From an uncultured Rubrobacteraceae bacterium (GTDB lineage Bacteria > Actinomycetota > Rubrobacteria > Rubrobacterales > Rubrobacteraceae), in contig CADCVF010000014.1 in the NCBI GenBank assembly GCA_902806095.1, positions 1-47,773 on the forward strand: a stretch of 47,773 bases of DNA. Direction: 5' to 3'. How positions within the stretch are numbered: position 1 is the stretch's first letter; every line of letters starts with the position of its first letter. The position numbers and the translations under genes are program-made. Below, piece by piece: positions 15,896 to 24,303 of the stretch. A model generated the notes under the pieces. That model searched no databases. It saw only the letters and a list, made by a program, of their open reading frames with translations, and was not told where the DNA came from.

Positions 15896-17515
15896 GTGCT
15901 CGCCCAACTCAGAAACGTCTCGCTCTCGTTCCCCGACAAGAAGGTACTCGAAGACGCATCCCTCACCGTCTATCCTGGGGATAGAATCTCACTCGTGGGC
16001 GAGAACGGCGTGGGGAAGACGAGCCTCTTCCGCATTCTGAAGGGACGCCTGGCGCTGGATTCAGGCGAGGTCTCGCTCTCCAGAGGGGTCCGCATCGGGC
16101 ACCTGGAGCAGGACTTCGCGGGCATGGAGGAGAACTCGAGACACACCTGCATGGAGGTGGCGCTGGAGCCTTTCGGGCCCCTGATCGAACTGGAGAAATA
16201 CATCGAGATCCTCGCCTCCAAGCTCGGCGAGGCGGGAGAGAGCGAACGCACCTCGGAGTTACTGGCCGATCTGGGCGAAGCGCAGCAGCGCCTGGAGGTC
16301 TCGGGCGGCTACGAGTTCAGGGCGAGGACACAGTCTACGCTGACGGGGCTTGGCCTCTCGAAGGCGTTCTGGGACCGCGCGGTCTCCGACCTCTCCGCAG
16401 GCCAGAGGGTGCGCCTCGCGCTCGCGAGGCTGTTGCTGGAGGATCACGACCTCATCCTTTTCGACGAGCCGACCAACCACCTCGACGTCCCCGCCCGCGA
16501 ATGGCTCGAAGGACACCTCGCGGGGATCGACGCAGCCTACGTCCTGGCCTCCCACGACCGGCGCTTCCTCGACGCCGTCTCCAGCAAAGTCGCCCACATC
16601 GATCGAGGCAAGCTCACCGTCTACTCGGGCGACTACACCGCGTTCAGGCAACAACTGAGGCAGGCCGAGGAGGAGGGATGGCGCAGGTACGAGAAGAGCA
16701 GGAAGCTGGCGAAGAAGCTGCAGCGGCAGGCCCAGGACTACCAGAGGTGGTCCGACGCCGGCGAGAAGAAGAAGCGGGGCGCGGCGGACAAGGGGTTCGT
16801 CAGCCACAAGGCAGCGAAGGTCATGAAGCGTTCGCTCGTGGCGCGGCGCCGGATGGAGGAGGCTGGCGAGAACGCCAGGACGGAGAAGCCGTTCGAGAAG
16901 GACGCGGTCAAGATAGAGTTCGGGACCTCCAGGGGTCGCAGCCTTCTACGCGCCGAGGACATCGTGGTCGGTTACTCAGAAGAACGTCCGCTGACCGGTG
17001 AGCTGTCTCTCGATCTCTGGGCTGGGGACAGGCTCGCTGTCCTCGGGCCGAACGGTTGCGGCAAGACCGCGCTTCTGCGTACCGTGCTCGGTGAGATCCC
17101 ACCCCTGCACGGCGATGTTCATCTCGCACCTTCCTCGAAGGTAGGCTACTTCGATCAGGACAACCGCCTCGTGCCCCCTGACGTCACGGCCCTGGAGGCG
17201 GTCCTCGGGAGAGGACGCGACGAGACCCTTGTCCGTACTGTCTTAGGCAGGATGGGTGTTAGGAGGGAGACCGTCAACAAGAAGGTGGCGAAACTGAGCT
17301 CCGGCGAGCGCGCCAAGGTGCTCCTGGCCGGGCTCATCCTCGTGGACAATAACCTCCTCGTCCTCGACGAGCCCACGAATTACCTGGATATAGAGACCCA
17401 GGACGTACTGCTGGAGGCGCTGAGAGACTTCCCCGGCGGGATACTTTTCGTCTCCCACGACCGCTACTTCGTGGAGGAGCTCGCAACAGAGACCCTGACG
17501 CCCGGGCTAACATAG
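15896..17515 (+). CDS. ABC-F family ATPase (ribosome-associated type)
   Basis: 539 residues with two nucleotide-binding domains and no membrane segments. NBD1 has Walker A GENGVGKTSL (35-44), signature LSAGQRVRLALARLL and Walker B LILFDEPTNHLD. A long Lys/Arg-rich interdomain helix pair (about residues 255-345) is the ribosome P-site tRNA interaction region. NBD2 has GPNGCGKTAL (about 384), LSSGERAKVLLAG and LLVLDEPTNYLD. ABC-F proteins act in the cytoplasm on ribosomes as translation factors or antibiotic-protection proteins. The start GTG 15896 follows AAAGGA. The protein ends abruptly after the last strand with no C-terminal extension. It lies between menC and menE and nearly abuts menE (4 bp), so it is probably co-expressed with menaquinone genes. 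Confidence 0.88.
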   Translation: MLAQLRNVSLSFPDKKVLEDASLTVYPGDRISLVGENGVGKTSLFRILKGRLALDSGEVSLSRGVRIGHLEQDFAGMEENSRHTCMEVALEPFGPLIELEKYIEILASKLGEAGESERTSELLADLGEAQQRLEVSGGYEFRARTQSTLTGLGLSKAFWDRAVSDLSAGQRVRLALARLLLEDHDLILFDEPTNHLDVPAREWLEGHLAGIDAAYVLASHDRRFLDAVSSKVAHIDRGKLTVYSGDYTAFRQQLRQAEEEGWRRYEKSRKLAKKLQRQAQDYQRWSDAGEKKKRGAADKGFVSHKAAKVMKRSLVARRRMEEAGENARTEKPFEKDAVKIEFGTSRGRSLLRAEDIVVGYSEERPLTGELSLDLWAGDRLAVLGPNGCGKTALLRTVLGEIPPLHGDVHLAPSSKVGYFDQDNRLVPPDVTALEAVLGRGRDETLVRTVLGRMGVRRETVNKKVAKLSSGERAKVLLAGLILVDNNLLVLDEPTNYLDIETQDVLLEALRDFPGGILFVSHDRYFVEELATETLTPGLT

Positions 17516-17519
17516 TGCC

Positions 17520-18941
17520 GTGAGCGACGACACTCCATACGTCCCCTGTCCTCTGCGGTCGGCGGCCCTCGCAGCACCGGAGACCGCTGCCCTCGTCGGC
17601 CCGCGGGGTGCCACCTCCTACAGGGAGCTGGACAGGATGGTCTCGGCTGCGGCGCTTCATCTAGGAGAACTCGAACCGGGGAGCCGGGTGGCGCTCTACT
17701 TGCAGAGAGATGAACGTTACGTGGCGTTGGTGCTCGCCCTGATCCGTGCCGGCCACGTGGCCTGTCCCGTCAGCGACCGCCTCCCACCACAGGGCGTGGC
17801 ACCACTTCTCGAGAGGGCGGCCTGCTCGGGCCTGGTCTCCGAAGACGAAGAGCTCCTGCAAACGGCCGGCGCCGACCTCCGCAGGCCACAGCCCGAGACC
17901 TTGCTCCGAAAGGGTGGGCAACATGCGGAGCCTACGGACATTCCACTGGAGCGCCCCGCGACCATAATCTTCACCTCGGGGAGCACCGGTGTCCCTAAGG
18001 CGGCACTCCACACCTTCGGCAACCACCACCACAGCGCGCTCGGCTCGAACGCCAACATCGATCTCAGGCCAGGCGACAGGTGGCTCCATTCTTTGCCGAT
18101 GTATCACGTCGGGGGGCTCTCTATACTCTTCCGGTGCCTGCTCGTAGGGGCGACGGTCGCGCTTCCGCGGCTGGGGACTACGCCCGCCAGGGCTATAGCC
18201 GGCCTCGGTGCCACACACGTCTCGCTGGTCTCTACCCAACTCTCGAGGCTGCTGCGAGAGAGCGCCGGCCTGGGTGGGCTCAAGGCCGTCCTTATGGGCG
18301 GAGGTCCGGTTCCGCCCTCTCTCGTAGACGAGGCGCTCTCCCGCGGACTGCCGGTCCACACCAGTTACGGCCTCACGGAGATGGCCTCGCAGGTCACCAC
18401 GACACCACCAGGCGCCACACCGGAGGAGCTGCGGACCGCGGGCCGTGTCTTGCCGAACCGCGAGGTCTCGATCTCTGAGGAGGGGGAGATCCTGGTCCGG
18501 GGCGCGACGCTCTTCGCCGGCTATACCGAAGGCGAGGGGTTGGACCTTCCTCTGGACGCGGACGGCTGGTTCCATACCAGAGACCTCGGCGAGCTCGACG
18601 AGGGCGGCTATCTGCGGGTCGGAGGACGTATGGACAACCTCTTTATCTCGGGCGGCGAGAACGTTCAGCCCGAGGAGATAGAAGAGGCCCTCTGCCATCT
18701 GGAAGGGATCGACGAGGCTGTGGTCGTGCCCGTGCCCGACGAAGAGTTCGGGGCAAGACCCGTCGCCTTCGTACGGACCGACGGAGGGGTGAGGAATCTA
18801 TCGAAAGAGCTCGAGCCGGTCTTGCCACGGTTCAAGATCCCTATCTCCTTCCACCCGTGGCCCGAGGAAGCGCGAGGAGGCATGAAAGCAGACAGGGCCG
18901 CCCTTGGTGAGCTGGCGCGGCGGTTGCGCAACAGAGGATGA
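17520..18941 (+). CDS. menE: o-succinylbenzoate-CoA ligase
   Basis: 473 residues of the acyl-adenylate-forming family. The P-loop is TSGSTGVPK at 152-160, followed by SLPMYHVGGLSILFR, typical of MenE. YGLTEMASQVTT is motif A5; DGWFHTRDLGELDEGG and GRMDNLFISGGENVQPEEIE mark the hinge and C-terminal domain. It activates o-succinylbenzoate with CoA for MenB. The GTG start lies 4 bp after the ABC-F stop. Length matches the family. A general acyl-CoA ligase is unlikely given the men context. Confidence 0.9.
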   Translation: MSDDTPYVPCPLRSAALAAPETAALVGPRGATSYRELDRMVSAAALHLGELEPGSRVALYLQRDERYVALVLALIRAGHVACPVSDRLPPQGVAPLLERAACSGLVSEDEELLQTAGADLRRPQPETLLRKGGQHAEPTDIPLERPATIIFTSGSTGVPKAALHTFGNHHHSALGSNANIDLRPGDRWLHSLPMYHVGGLSILFRCLLVGATVALPRLGTTPARAIAGLGATHVSLVSTQLSRLLRESAGLGGLKAVLMGGGPVPPSLVDEALSRGLPVHTSYGLTEMASQVTTTPPGATPEELRTAGRVLPNREVSISEEGEILVRGATLFAGYTEGEGLDLPLDADGWFHTRDLGELDEGGYLRVGGRMDNLFISGGENVQPEEIEEALCHLEGIDEAVVVPVPDEEFGARPVAFVRTDGGVRNLSKELEPVLPRFKIPISFHPWPEEARGGMKADRAALGELARRLRNRG

Positions 18942-18960
18942 GGGCGGACGCTCTCGTGGA

Positions 18961-19950
18961 TCAGACCGTGGCCACGCGCTCTCCGGACTCGAAAGATTCG
19001 ATGGCCGCATAGCCCAGTTCGAGCGCCCGGTAGCCGACGCGGGCGTGAACTGGCGGCTCTCCGCCGCGTCTGAATGCGCGCAGGACTTCGTCTACATACC
19101 TGTCGAAAGTCCTGTGGAACTCGCGGTCCTGGTCGTTGAAGTATCCGGCCTGCCACACCCGCGCAGTCTCATTACCGATGGCCTGGAACGTATACTTGCG
19201 CACGGTGTCCTCAATGAGCACACGTCCCGTTGTGCCGTTGATCTCCAGTGAGTGCGTCCCGCCGTAGGCGTAGGACGAGTCGTAAGAGCCAAGGAGGCTG
19301 CCGACCGCCCCGTCGGCGAAGCGCAGGGCGAGGGAGATCGTACTGTACCCGCGGCCTGTCTTCTCTGTCATCTGGGCCATGACGGATTCGATCCTGCCAC
19401 ACAGGTGCTCGAGCATGTCGAAGCCGTGGCATTGGGTCTCTATGAGGTTGGCGTGGGGGTGGGGGGTATCGGATGGCTCTCCGCCGAAACGCCACGTAGC
19501 GAAGACTACCTCGCCGAGCAGCCCTTCCTCTATCGCTTCCCGCGCCATCTGAACCGGCCTGGCGTAGCGGTGATTGAAGTTGATGGCGAAGAAAAGGCCG
19601 CGCCTGGAGGCCTCGTCTAACAGTTCTTCGGCCTCTCCCAGGTCGAAGACCAGGGGTTTCTCCACGAGAAGGGGGTACCCTGCCTCTATAACCTGGAGGG
19701 TCGGCCCGAAGTGGCCGAGGTTGGGCAGGCAGAGGCTTACTAAGTCGGGACGCTCTTTGTCCAGCATCTCCTTAATATCGAGGTAATGGCCTGTGTCGAA
19801 CTCTTCGGCCCGCGGCTCTGTCCTCTCCTGGGTTCGCCCTACTACAGCGCAGAAGTAAACGTCCTGACGGCCGGCGAAGATGCGCGCGTGCTGCCTCCCC
19901 CAGCCTCCAGCTCCGATCAGGGCGACCTTTATGCGCCCGGCCCGGTTCAT
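18961..19950 (-). CDS. Gfo/Idh/MocA-family oxidoreductase
   Basis: 329 residues. The N-terminal Rossmann domain has VALIGAGGWGRQHARIF. The catalytic EKPL motif (LLVEKPLVFD) contains the lysine conserved in this family, and INFNHRYAR follows. The C-terminal domain has THSLEINGTTGRVLIED. Members oxidise or reduce sugars, inositols and their derivatives with NAD(P). I start at ATG 19950, which overlaps the stop of the upstream dehydrogenase by 4 bp (ATGA). The frame is open further upstream, but that extension is an Arg-rich shadow. The pair is transcribed away from control array A. Confidence 0.88.
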   Translation of the reverse strand: MNRAGRIKVALIGAGGWGRQHARIFAGRQDVYFCAVVGRTQERTEPRAEEFDTGHYLDIKEMLDKERPDLVSLCLPNLGHFGPTLQVIEAGYPLLVEKPLVFDLGEAEELLDEASRRGLFFAINFNHRYARPVQMAREAIEEGLLGEVVFATWRFGGEPSDTPHPHANLIETQCHGFDMLEHLCGRIESVMAQMTEKTGRGYSTISLALRFADGAVGSLLGSYDSSYAYGGTHSLEINGTTGRVLIEDTVRKYTFQAIGNETARVWQAGYFNDQDREFHRTFDRYVDEVLRAFRRGGEPPVHARVGYRALELGYAAIESFESGERVATV

Positions 19951-20981
19951 TGCTCTACTAGCACCTTGCCCGTCTCCCCGCGCAGGAAGATCTCGAACGC
20001 CTCCTGAAGATCCTGTAACGCGACCCTGTGGGTGATGATCTGTCCGAGATACGGCAAATGTTCGTGGAGTATCTGCATATTGGAGTGGAGCTCGTCGTAG
20101 CGGAAGTATTCGCTCCCAAGCACGGCGCGTTCTGGTGCGATCAGATCCCGCGAGACGTCGAGGCTCAAACCTTCCCCGTGTCCCGCGCACACGAGCACCC
20201 CACGCTTCGAGAGAGCCTCCATGTGAGACTGCCTGGCCGGCGCCTTTCCGCTCGTGTCTATGGCCAGGTCGACCTCCTCGAGGCCGTGCTCTCGCAAGCC
20301 TTCGAATAGCGTCTTCTCTCTGAGGTCTATGGTCTTGCCGCCGAGACGCCCGGCGAGGTCGAGCCTGTAAGGGGAGAGGTCGGAGATCACGACGGAGACC
20401 TCAGGACCCAGCAATATCTTCGCCATGGCAAGCGTGCCGAGACCGACAGGACCTGCACCGGCGATCCCGAGTGACCGAACGTCCTCCCGCAACCTCAGCC
20501 CGCGCTTTATAGCATGCCCCGTAGTGCCCATGACGTCGAGGAGCATGGTCGCCTCCGCCAGGGGGACGTCGTCCCCTGTGGGGAAGAAGACGTTCTCGTT
20601 TACGAGGACGTAAGGTCCGTAACCGCCATCCTCGTTGAAACCGTAGTCGCCCCGCTTGTTCGTGCACTGGTTGGTAAAGCCCAGCGCGCAACTGCGGCAC
20701 TCGCCGCAGAAATCCATCAGGTAGATCACACCACGAGTACCGACGGCCGTTCGCGTCTCGGGCCCCGCATCCACCACGACCCCAGCCGCCTCGTGGCCCG
20801 GCGTCACACCTGACCCGTCGAAGAACTGGCCCCTCTCGGAACCGCACAGCGCGTTGGCTTTCACCGCGATCGACAATTGCCCACGCCCCGGTTTCTGTAC
20901 CGGCTTGCGTACGAAACTTATCTCCCCTTCCCCAAGAAACCTGGGGACGAGCATCTCGGCGGGTACAGTGTCGCCCGTCAT
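19947..20981 (-). CDS. Zinc-dependent medium-chain dehydrogenase (threonine/sorbitol dehydrogenase-like)
   Basis: 344 residues, MDR superfamily. The catalytic-zinc cysteine lies in ALCGSERG and the histidine-glutamate pair in PGHEAAGV. Four structural-zinc cysteines are visible in FCGECRSCALGFTNQC, and the NAD-binding glycines are in GIAGAGPVGLG. Likely substrates are polyols or sugar alcohols. I chose ATG 20981, preceded by GAGGCGG, over GTG 21023, because a sigma70 -35 element for the opposite strand lies at 21010-21015 and the longer N-terminus adds no conserved residues. It is the first gene of a two-gene unit with the Gfo/Idh protein. Confidence 0.87.
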   Translation of the reverse strand: MTGDTVPAEMLVPRFLGEGEISFVRKPVQKPGRGQLSIAVKANALCGSERGQFFDGSGVTPGHEAAGVVVDAGPETRTAVGTRGVIYLMDFCGECRSCALGFTNQCTNKRGDYGFNEDGGYGPYVLVNENVFFPTGDDVPLAEATMLLDVMGTTGHAIKRGLRLREDVRSLGIAGAGPVGLGTLAMAKILLGPEVSVVISDLSPYRLDLAGRLGGKTIDLREKTLFEGLREHGLEEVDLAIDTSGKAPARQSHMEALSKRGVLVCAGHGEGLSLDVSRDLIAPERAVLGSEYFRYDELHSNMQILHEHLPYLGQIITHRVALQDLQEAFEIFLRGETGKVLVEQ

Positions 20982-21009
20982 CCCCACCGCCTCTCGGAGA
21001 TGCCGGCTC

Positions 21010-21039
21010 TTGATCCATGACACAAAGATATGCTAGCTT
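21010..21039 (+). promoter_or_regulatory. Rightward promoter of array A
   Basis: TTGATC (21010-21015) and TAGCTT (21034-21039), 18 bp apart, would drive the epimerase gene at 21142. The -35 is identical, and the spacing equal, to the promoter at 32065-32094 upstream of the second sugar operon. The -10 is degenerate and overlaps the first half of the CTTGTGACACAAG palindrome. Confidence 0.5.
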
Positions 21040-21106
21040 GTGACACAAGTAAGATTATAGGTGGCACAAGTGGGGGTGTAAATAGACTAAGTTGGGCTTG
21101 ATAGAG
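21037..21106. promoter_or_regulatory. Control array A: three 21-bp operator-like direct repeats
   Basis: CACAAGT at 21044, CACAAGT at 21065 and ACTAAGT at 21086 recur at exactly 21 bp, two helical turns, each followed by a G-rich stretch. The first is part of a perfect 13-bp palindrome CTTGTGACACAAG (21037-21049). The array is closely matched at 32099-32161. The binding protein is inferred, not shown. Confidence 0.65.
21054..21082 (-). promoter_or_regulatory. Leftward promoter of array A
   Basis: On the minus strand TTTACA (21082-21077) and a perfect TATAAT (21059-21054), 17 bp apart, would drive the dehydrogenase and Gfo/Idh genes. The predicted start point is near 21047, almost the same base as the rightward start, so the two promoters face each other and overlap. 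The second CACAAGT box lies in its spacer. Confidence 0.65.
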
Positions 21107-21141
21107 GCTGTCGACCCGACCCTGGATGAGGAGGATGTTGC

Positions 21142-21930
21142 ATGAAGCTAGCGCTGCGCGAGGACATGTGCCGGGGTGAAACGTTGGCCGAACAGTTATC
21201 GTGGCTCGATGGCATCGGGTTCGAGGGCATCGAGTTGTCGGCGGCATCTTTGGATCTGCCGCCGCGGGAGCTCGAGGAGACCTTCGCCGACTCGTCGGTC
21301 AGGCCTGCGAACATCGCCGGTAGCGGGGCCCTGCTCGACCCTGACCCTGCCGAACGCGCCGCGGGGAAGGAATTGATGCGCAGGCGGTTGGAGCTGGCGG
21401 CGACGCTCGGCGCGGTCGGCCTCCTGACGGTGCCGCAGTTCGGTTCTGCGCCGCGCCTGCCCGACCTGTCCCCGTATAAGACGGGGGCAGAGCTCGAGCG
21501 TGAGTTGTTTGTGGAGCAGCTGGAAGAGCTCGCGCCGGCGGCCAGCGACGCTGGCGTGCCGATCTTCCTCGAGCCGCTCAACCGTTACGAGCAGCACCTC
21601 GTCAACCGGCTTGAGCAGGGCGTCGCATTCGCCGAGCAGGTCGGTGGTGGGGTCGCGATCATGGCTGATTTCTTCCACATGAATATCGAGGAGGCTGACA
21701 TCGCGGCGAGCATCCGTGCGGCCGGGCAGCACATCGTCCACGTCCACGTCGCCGACAGCAACCGCCTCCAGCCCGGTAAAGGACACCTCGACTTCACTCC
21801 AGGCTTCGCCGCGCTCAAGGAGGTCGGCTATGATGGGTACCTTGGTATCGAGTGTAGGGTCTCGGGCTCCTATGACGAGGCGTTGGCCGAGTCTGTCGCG
21901 CTTCTGAGGGAGCTTTGGGACGCCGCGTAG
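21142..21930 (+). CDS. Sugar phosphate isomerase/epimerase (TIM barrel)
   Basis: 262 residues of the xylose-isomerase-like barrel. Metal and substrate positions are seen in IFLEPLNRYEQHLVNR, MADFFHMNIEEAD, HVHVADSNRLQPGKGHLDF and LGIECRVSG. The same strings recur almost unchanged in the protein at 37,208-37,999, so the two are paralogues in the same presumed regulon. The start ATG 21142 is preceded by GAGGAGG. It is the first gene rightward of array A and is followed 22 bp later by an F420-type oxidoreductase. Substrate unknown; ketose or inositol-derivative epimerisation is likely. Confidence 0.86.
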   Translation: MKLALREDMCRGETLAEQLSWLDGIGFEGIELSAASLDLPPRELEETFADSSVRPANIAGSGALLDPDPAERAAGKELMRRRLELAATLGAVGLLTVPQFGSAPRLPDLSPYKTGAELERELFVEQLEELAPAASDAGVPIFLEPLNRYEQHLVNRLEQGVAFAEQVGGGVAIMADFFHMNIEEADIAASIRAAGQHIVHVHVADSNRLQPGKGHLDFTPGFAALKEVGYDGYLGIECRVSGSYDEALAESVALLRELWDAA

Positions 21931-21952
21931 TGAATATTGAGAGGAGCAGACT

Positions 21953-22927
21953 ATGACGACCCGATTCGGTGTATTCGTACCGCAGGGCTGGCGGATGGAC
22001 CTTGCCGAGATAGAGAACCCTGTCGAGCAGTACGAGACCATGACGAGTGTAGCCCGCGCGGCCGACGAGGGCGGGTGGGACTCTATCTGGGTCTTCGACC
22101 ACTTCCACACCGTGCCCACGCCGGAGCTCGAGACCTGCTTCGAGGCCTGGACGATCAGCGCGACCCTGGCGCGGGACACGCAGAACGTCAAGATCGGTCA
22201 GATGGTCGGCTGCAACGGCTACCGCAACCCAGCGCTGTACGCCAAGATCTCCTCCACCGTCGACGTCGCCAGCCACGGCCGGCTGTACGCGGGTATCGGG
22301 GCGGGTTGGTACGAGCACGAGTGGCGCGCCTACGGCTACGGGTTCCCCGAATTGCGCGACAGAATGGGCATGTTCCGCGAGGCGTGCGAGATCATCCACC
22401 GTATGTGGACCGAGGACTACCCGCGTTTCGAAGGCAAATACTATACGATCGACGCGCCCATCAACGAGCCGAAGGGTGTCCAGAAGCCTCACCCTTCATT
22501 CTGGATCGGGGGCGGAGGAGAGAAGGTTACGCTGAAGCTCGTCGCCAAATGGGGCGACGCCTGCAACGTCGCAGGTTCCGTCCCTGCCGACGTCGACACG
22601 ATAGGGCACAAGCTCGATGTCCTGAAACGCCACTGCGACGATGTCGGCCGGGACTACGATGAGATCATCAAGTCGACCAGCGTCGAAATCCACGTCGTCG
22701 ACGACATAAACGAAGCCGAGCGGGCGACCGCAGACGCACGCGGCGACAAGCCCTACGACGATTATGCGACGGGCACCATCGTCGGTACGCCGGAGATGGT
22801 AAGGGAGCGTTTACAACCCGTGATCGAGGCCGGCATCGACTACTTCATCGTTACTATTCCGCGCGAAGCCTACGACCAGGAAGCGGTCCGACGCTTCGCC
22901 CGCGAAGTCATCCCGCTGTTCGACTAG
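21953..22927 (+). CDS. LLM-class flavin/F420-dependent oxidoreductase
   Basis: 324 residues, luciferase-like monooxygenase fold. RFGVFVPQG at the N-terminus, WDSIWVFDHFHT, IGQMVGCNGYRNPALYAKISSTVDVASHGRLYAGIGAGWYEHEW, then FWIGGGGEKVTLKL, all as in actinobacterial F420 oxidoreductases (TIGR03560-like pattern from memory). Such enzymes use F420 or FMN to oxidise or reduce diverse substrates. It has AGAGGAG before ATG 21953 and is followed 17 bp later by a phosphatase gene, so the three genes probably form one operon behind array A. Confidence 0.87.
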   Translation: MTTRFGVFVPQGWRMDLAEIENPVEQYETMTSVARAADEGGWDSIWVFDHFHTVPTPELETCFEAWTISATLARDTQNVKIGQMVGCNGYRNPALYAKISSTVDVASHGRLYAGIGAGWYEHEWRAYGYGFPELRDRMGMFREACEIIHRMWTEDYPRFEGKYYTIDAPINEPKGVQKPHPSFWIGGGGEKVTLKLVAKWGDACNVAGSVPADVDTIGHKLDVLKRHCDDVGRDYDEIIKSTSVEIHVVDDINEAERATADARGDKPYDDYATGTIVGTPEMVRERLQPVIEAGIDYFIVTIPREAYDQEAVRRFAREVIPLFD

Positions 22928-22944
22928 GGAGACGAAGGGGTCGA

Positions 22945-23691
22945 ATGGAGACCGGGAGACAGCGGACTCGCCGGTTGGCGTGGGAGGGCTGCCTGAACGT
23001 CCGGGACCTGGGTGGGTATCCTGCGGCGAACGGGCGGGAGACACGATGGGGAGCCGTCGTGCGCTCGGACAACCTCTCGCCCCTCACGGAAGCCGGGCGT
23101 AACGCTCTCCGCGACTACGGCATAGGATCTATCATAGATCTGCGCATGCCGGACGAGTTGGAGCAGCTCCCCAGCCCGTTCGCCGAGCCCGAAGAACCAG
23201 GCATCGCGTACACGAATGTGTCCTTCATAGATCCAGCCGTACCCCCACCGGATGAGTTCACCACTCTGGCCAATAGTTACGCGGGGATGCTCGAACGCTT
23301 CCAGCCTGAGGTGTCCGAGATCATGGGGACCATCGCCAGGGCTCCGGAGGGGGGCGTACTGGTGCACTGCCACGCCGGCAAGGACCGCACCGGCCTGGTA
23401 TGCGCCCTACTGCTGGAGCTGGCAGGCGTGGATCGGAAGACCGTTGGCGCGGACTACGCCCTGAGTGAGGAGTGTCTTAGGCCGCGCGTGGAGGAGTGGC
23501 TGGAGAACAGGCCCCCGGACGAGCGGGCCGAGCGAGAGAAAGAGCTGTCGAAGTACAGTCCGCGAGCTGAGGTGATGGTGGAGGTGCTAGACCGCCTGGA
23601 CCAGAGATACGGTGGTGTAGAGTCGTATCTCCTCCAGGCAGGCGTTGCCCCGCAGGAAATCGCGCGCCTGCGTGAGAAGCTACTATCCTAG
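22945..23691 (+). CDS. Tyrosine/serine protein phosphatase (MptpB-like, atypical DSP)
   Basis: 248 residues. LNVRDLGGYPAANGRETRWGAVVRSDNL is the N-terminal signature of the PTP/lipid phosphatase group, and HCHAGKDRTG is the CX5R active-site loop with an extra lysine typical of phosphatases that accept phosphotyrosine and phosphoinositides. A YALSEECLRPRVEEW helix follows. It acts in the cytoplasm or is released. It is the last gene of the rightward unit and is convergent with a GNAT gene. ATG 22945 lies 17 bp after the previous stop, with AGGGAG upstream. Confidence 0.87.
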   Translation: METGRQRTRRLAWEGCLNVRDLGGYPAANGRETRWGAVVRSDNLSPLTEAGRNALRDYGIGSIIDLRMPDELEQLPSPFAEPEEPGIAYTNVSFIDPAVPPPDEFTTLANSYAGMLERFQPEVSEIMGTIARAPEGGVLVHCHAGKDRTGLVCALLLELAGVDRKTVGADYALSEECLRPRVEEWLENRPPDERAEREKELSKYSPRAEVMVEVLDRLDQRYGGVESYLLQAGVAPQEIARLREKLLS

Positions 23692-23722
23692 CGTGCAGGG
23701 TAGTCTGCGAACAGGGCCCAAT

Positions 23723-23736
23723 GCGCGGTTCCGCGC
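23723..23736. terminator. Short GC hairpin between convergent genes
   Basis: GCGCGGTTCCGCGC forms a perfect 6-bp stem with a 2-base loop between the phosphatase and the GNAT gene. The loop is very tight and there is no U-run, so termination is only a possibility. Confidence 0.25.
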
Positions 23737-23742
23737 CATCGA

Positions 23743-24231
23743 TCACGAGCCACCGTCACTTGCTCGCGGCACACGCCACTCAAAGACGATGCCGTTTACC
23801 GGGTCCTCCCGCGGTGCACCCGCAAATGTGAAACGGCACTTCCTGGCGATCGCTTGTGAAGCAGTGTTATCGCGCGAGGTAATAGTGACTAACTTCCTCA
23901 ACGTGGTTGCGTCGATGCCGAATTGCTGAAGCAAGCGAAGCGCATTCGCGCCGATTCCACGCCCTCGAAGTTGTGATTCAAACAAGTGATAGCCGATCAA
24001 GCTCTCGCCAGAAGCCAGATCCATGTCGTGCAGAAAGACCTGGCAAACCGGTCTCTGGCTGTAAAGGATACTGAAATAGTAGATATCGTCGCGCACAAGC
24101 GCTTCTGCAAGCCAAGCATCAAACGCTTCGACGGCGTCAGAAGCTTTCGGGACACGGTGGAGTACGTCAGTATCCGGCGATCCAATACTGACATTCCCAT
24201 CGCTGTATGCGGGACCGCTATGCAGCGTCAT
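23743..24231 (-). CDS. GNAT-family N-acetyltransferase
   Basis: 162 residues. The acetyl-CoA binding motif A is seen as LIGYHLFESQLRGRGIGANALRLL (the R-x-x-G-x-G/A pattern is RGRGIGANA), followed by LVTITSRDNTASQAIARKCRF, the typical B motif. The substrate is unknown. It lies 72 bp downstream of the histidine-phosphatase gene on the same strand; the gap shows no promoter or terminator that I can recognise. Codon use is less GC-biased than in the flanking sugar genes, fitting an accessory region. Confidence 0.8.
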   Translation of the reverse strand: MTLHSGPAYSDGNVSIGSPDTDVLHRVPKASDAVEAFDAWLAEALVRDDIYYFSILYSQRPVCQVFLHDMDLASGESLIGYHLFESQLRGRGIGANALRLLQQFGIDATTLRKLVTITSRDNTASQAIARKCRFTFAGAPREDPVNGIVFEWRVPRASDGGS

Positions 24232-24303
24232 GGATAGATCCTGACCAATCCCTGGAATCAGTGCCCAGCACGAAGCCGAACAAAGCGGATCAAATCTCCA
24301 CCT

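Noticed and set aside
16259-16807. Minus-strand 182-residue frame in the ABC-F gene
   Set aside because: Leu/Val-rich shadow antisense to a conserved Lys/Arg-rich linker; no independent signal.
17661-18698. Minus-strand 345-residue frame across menE
   Set aside because: Antisense shadow of conserved adenylation motifs.
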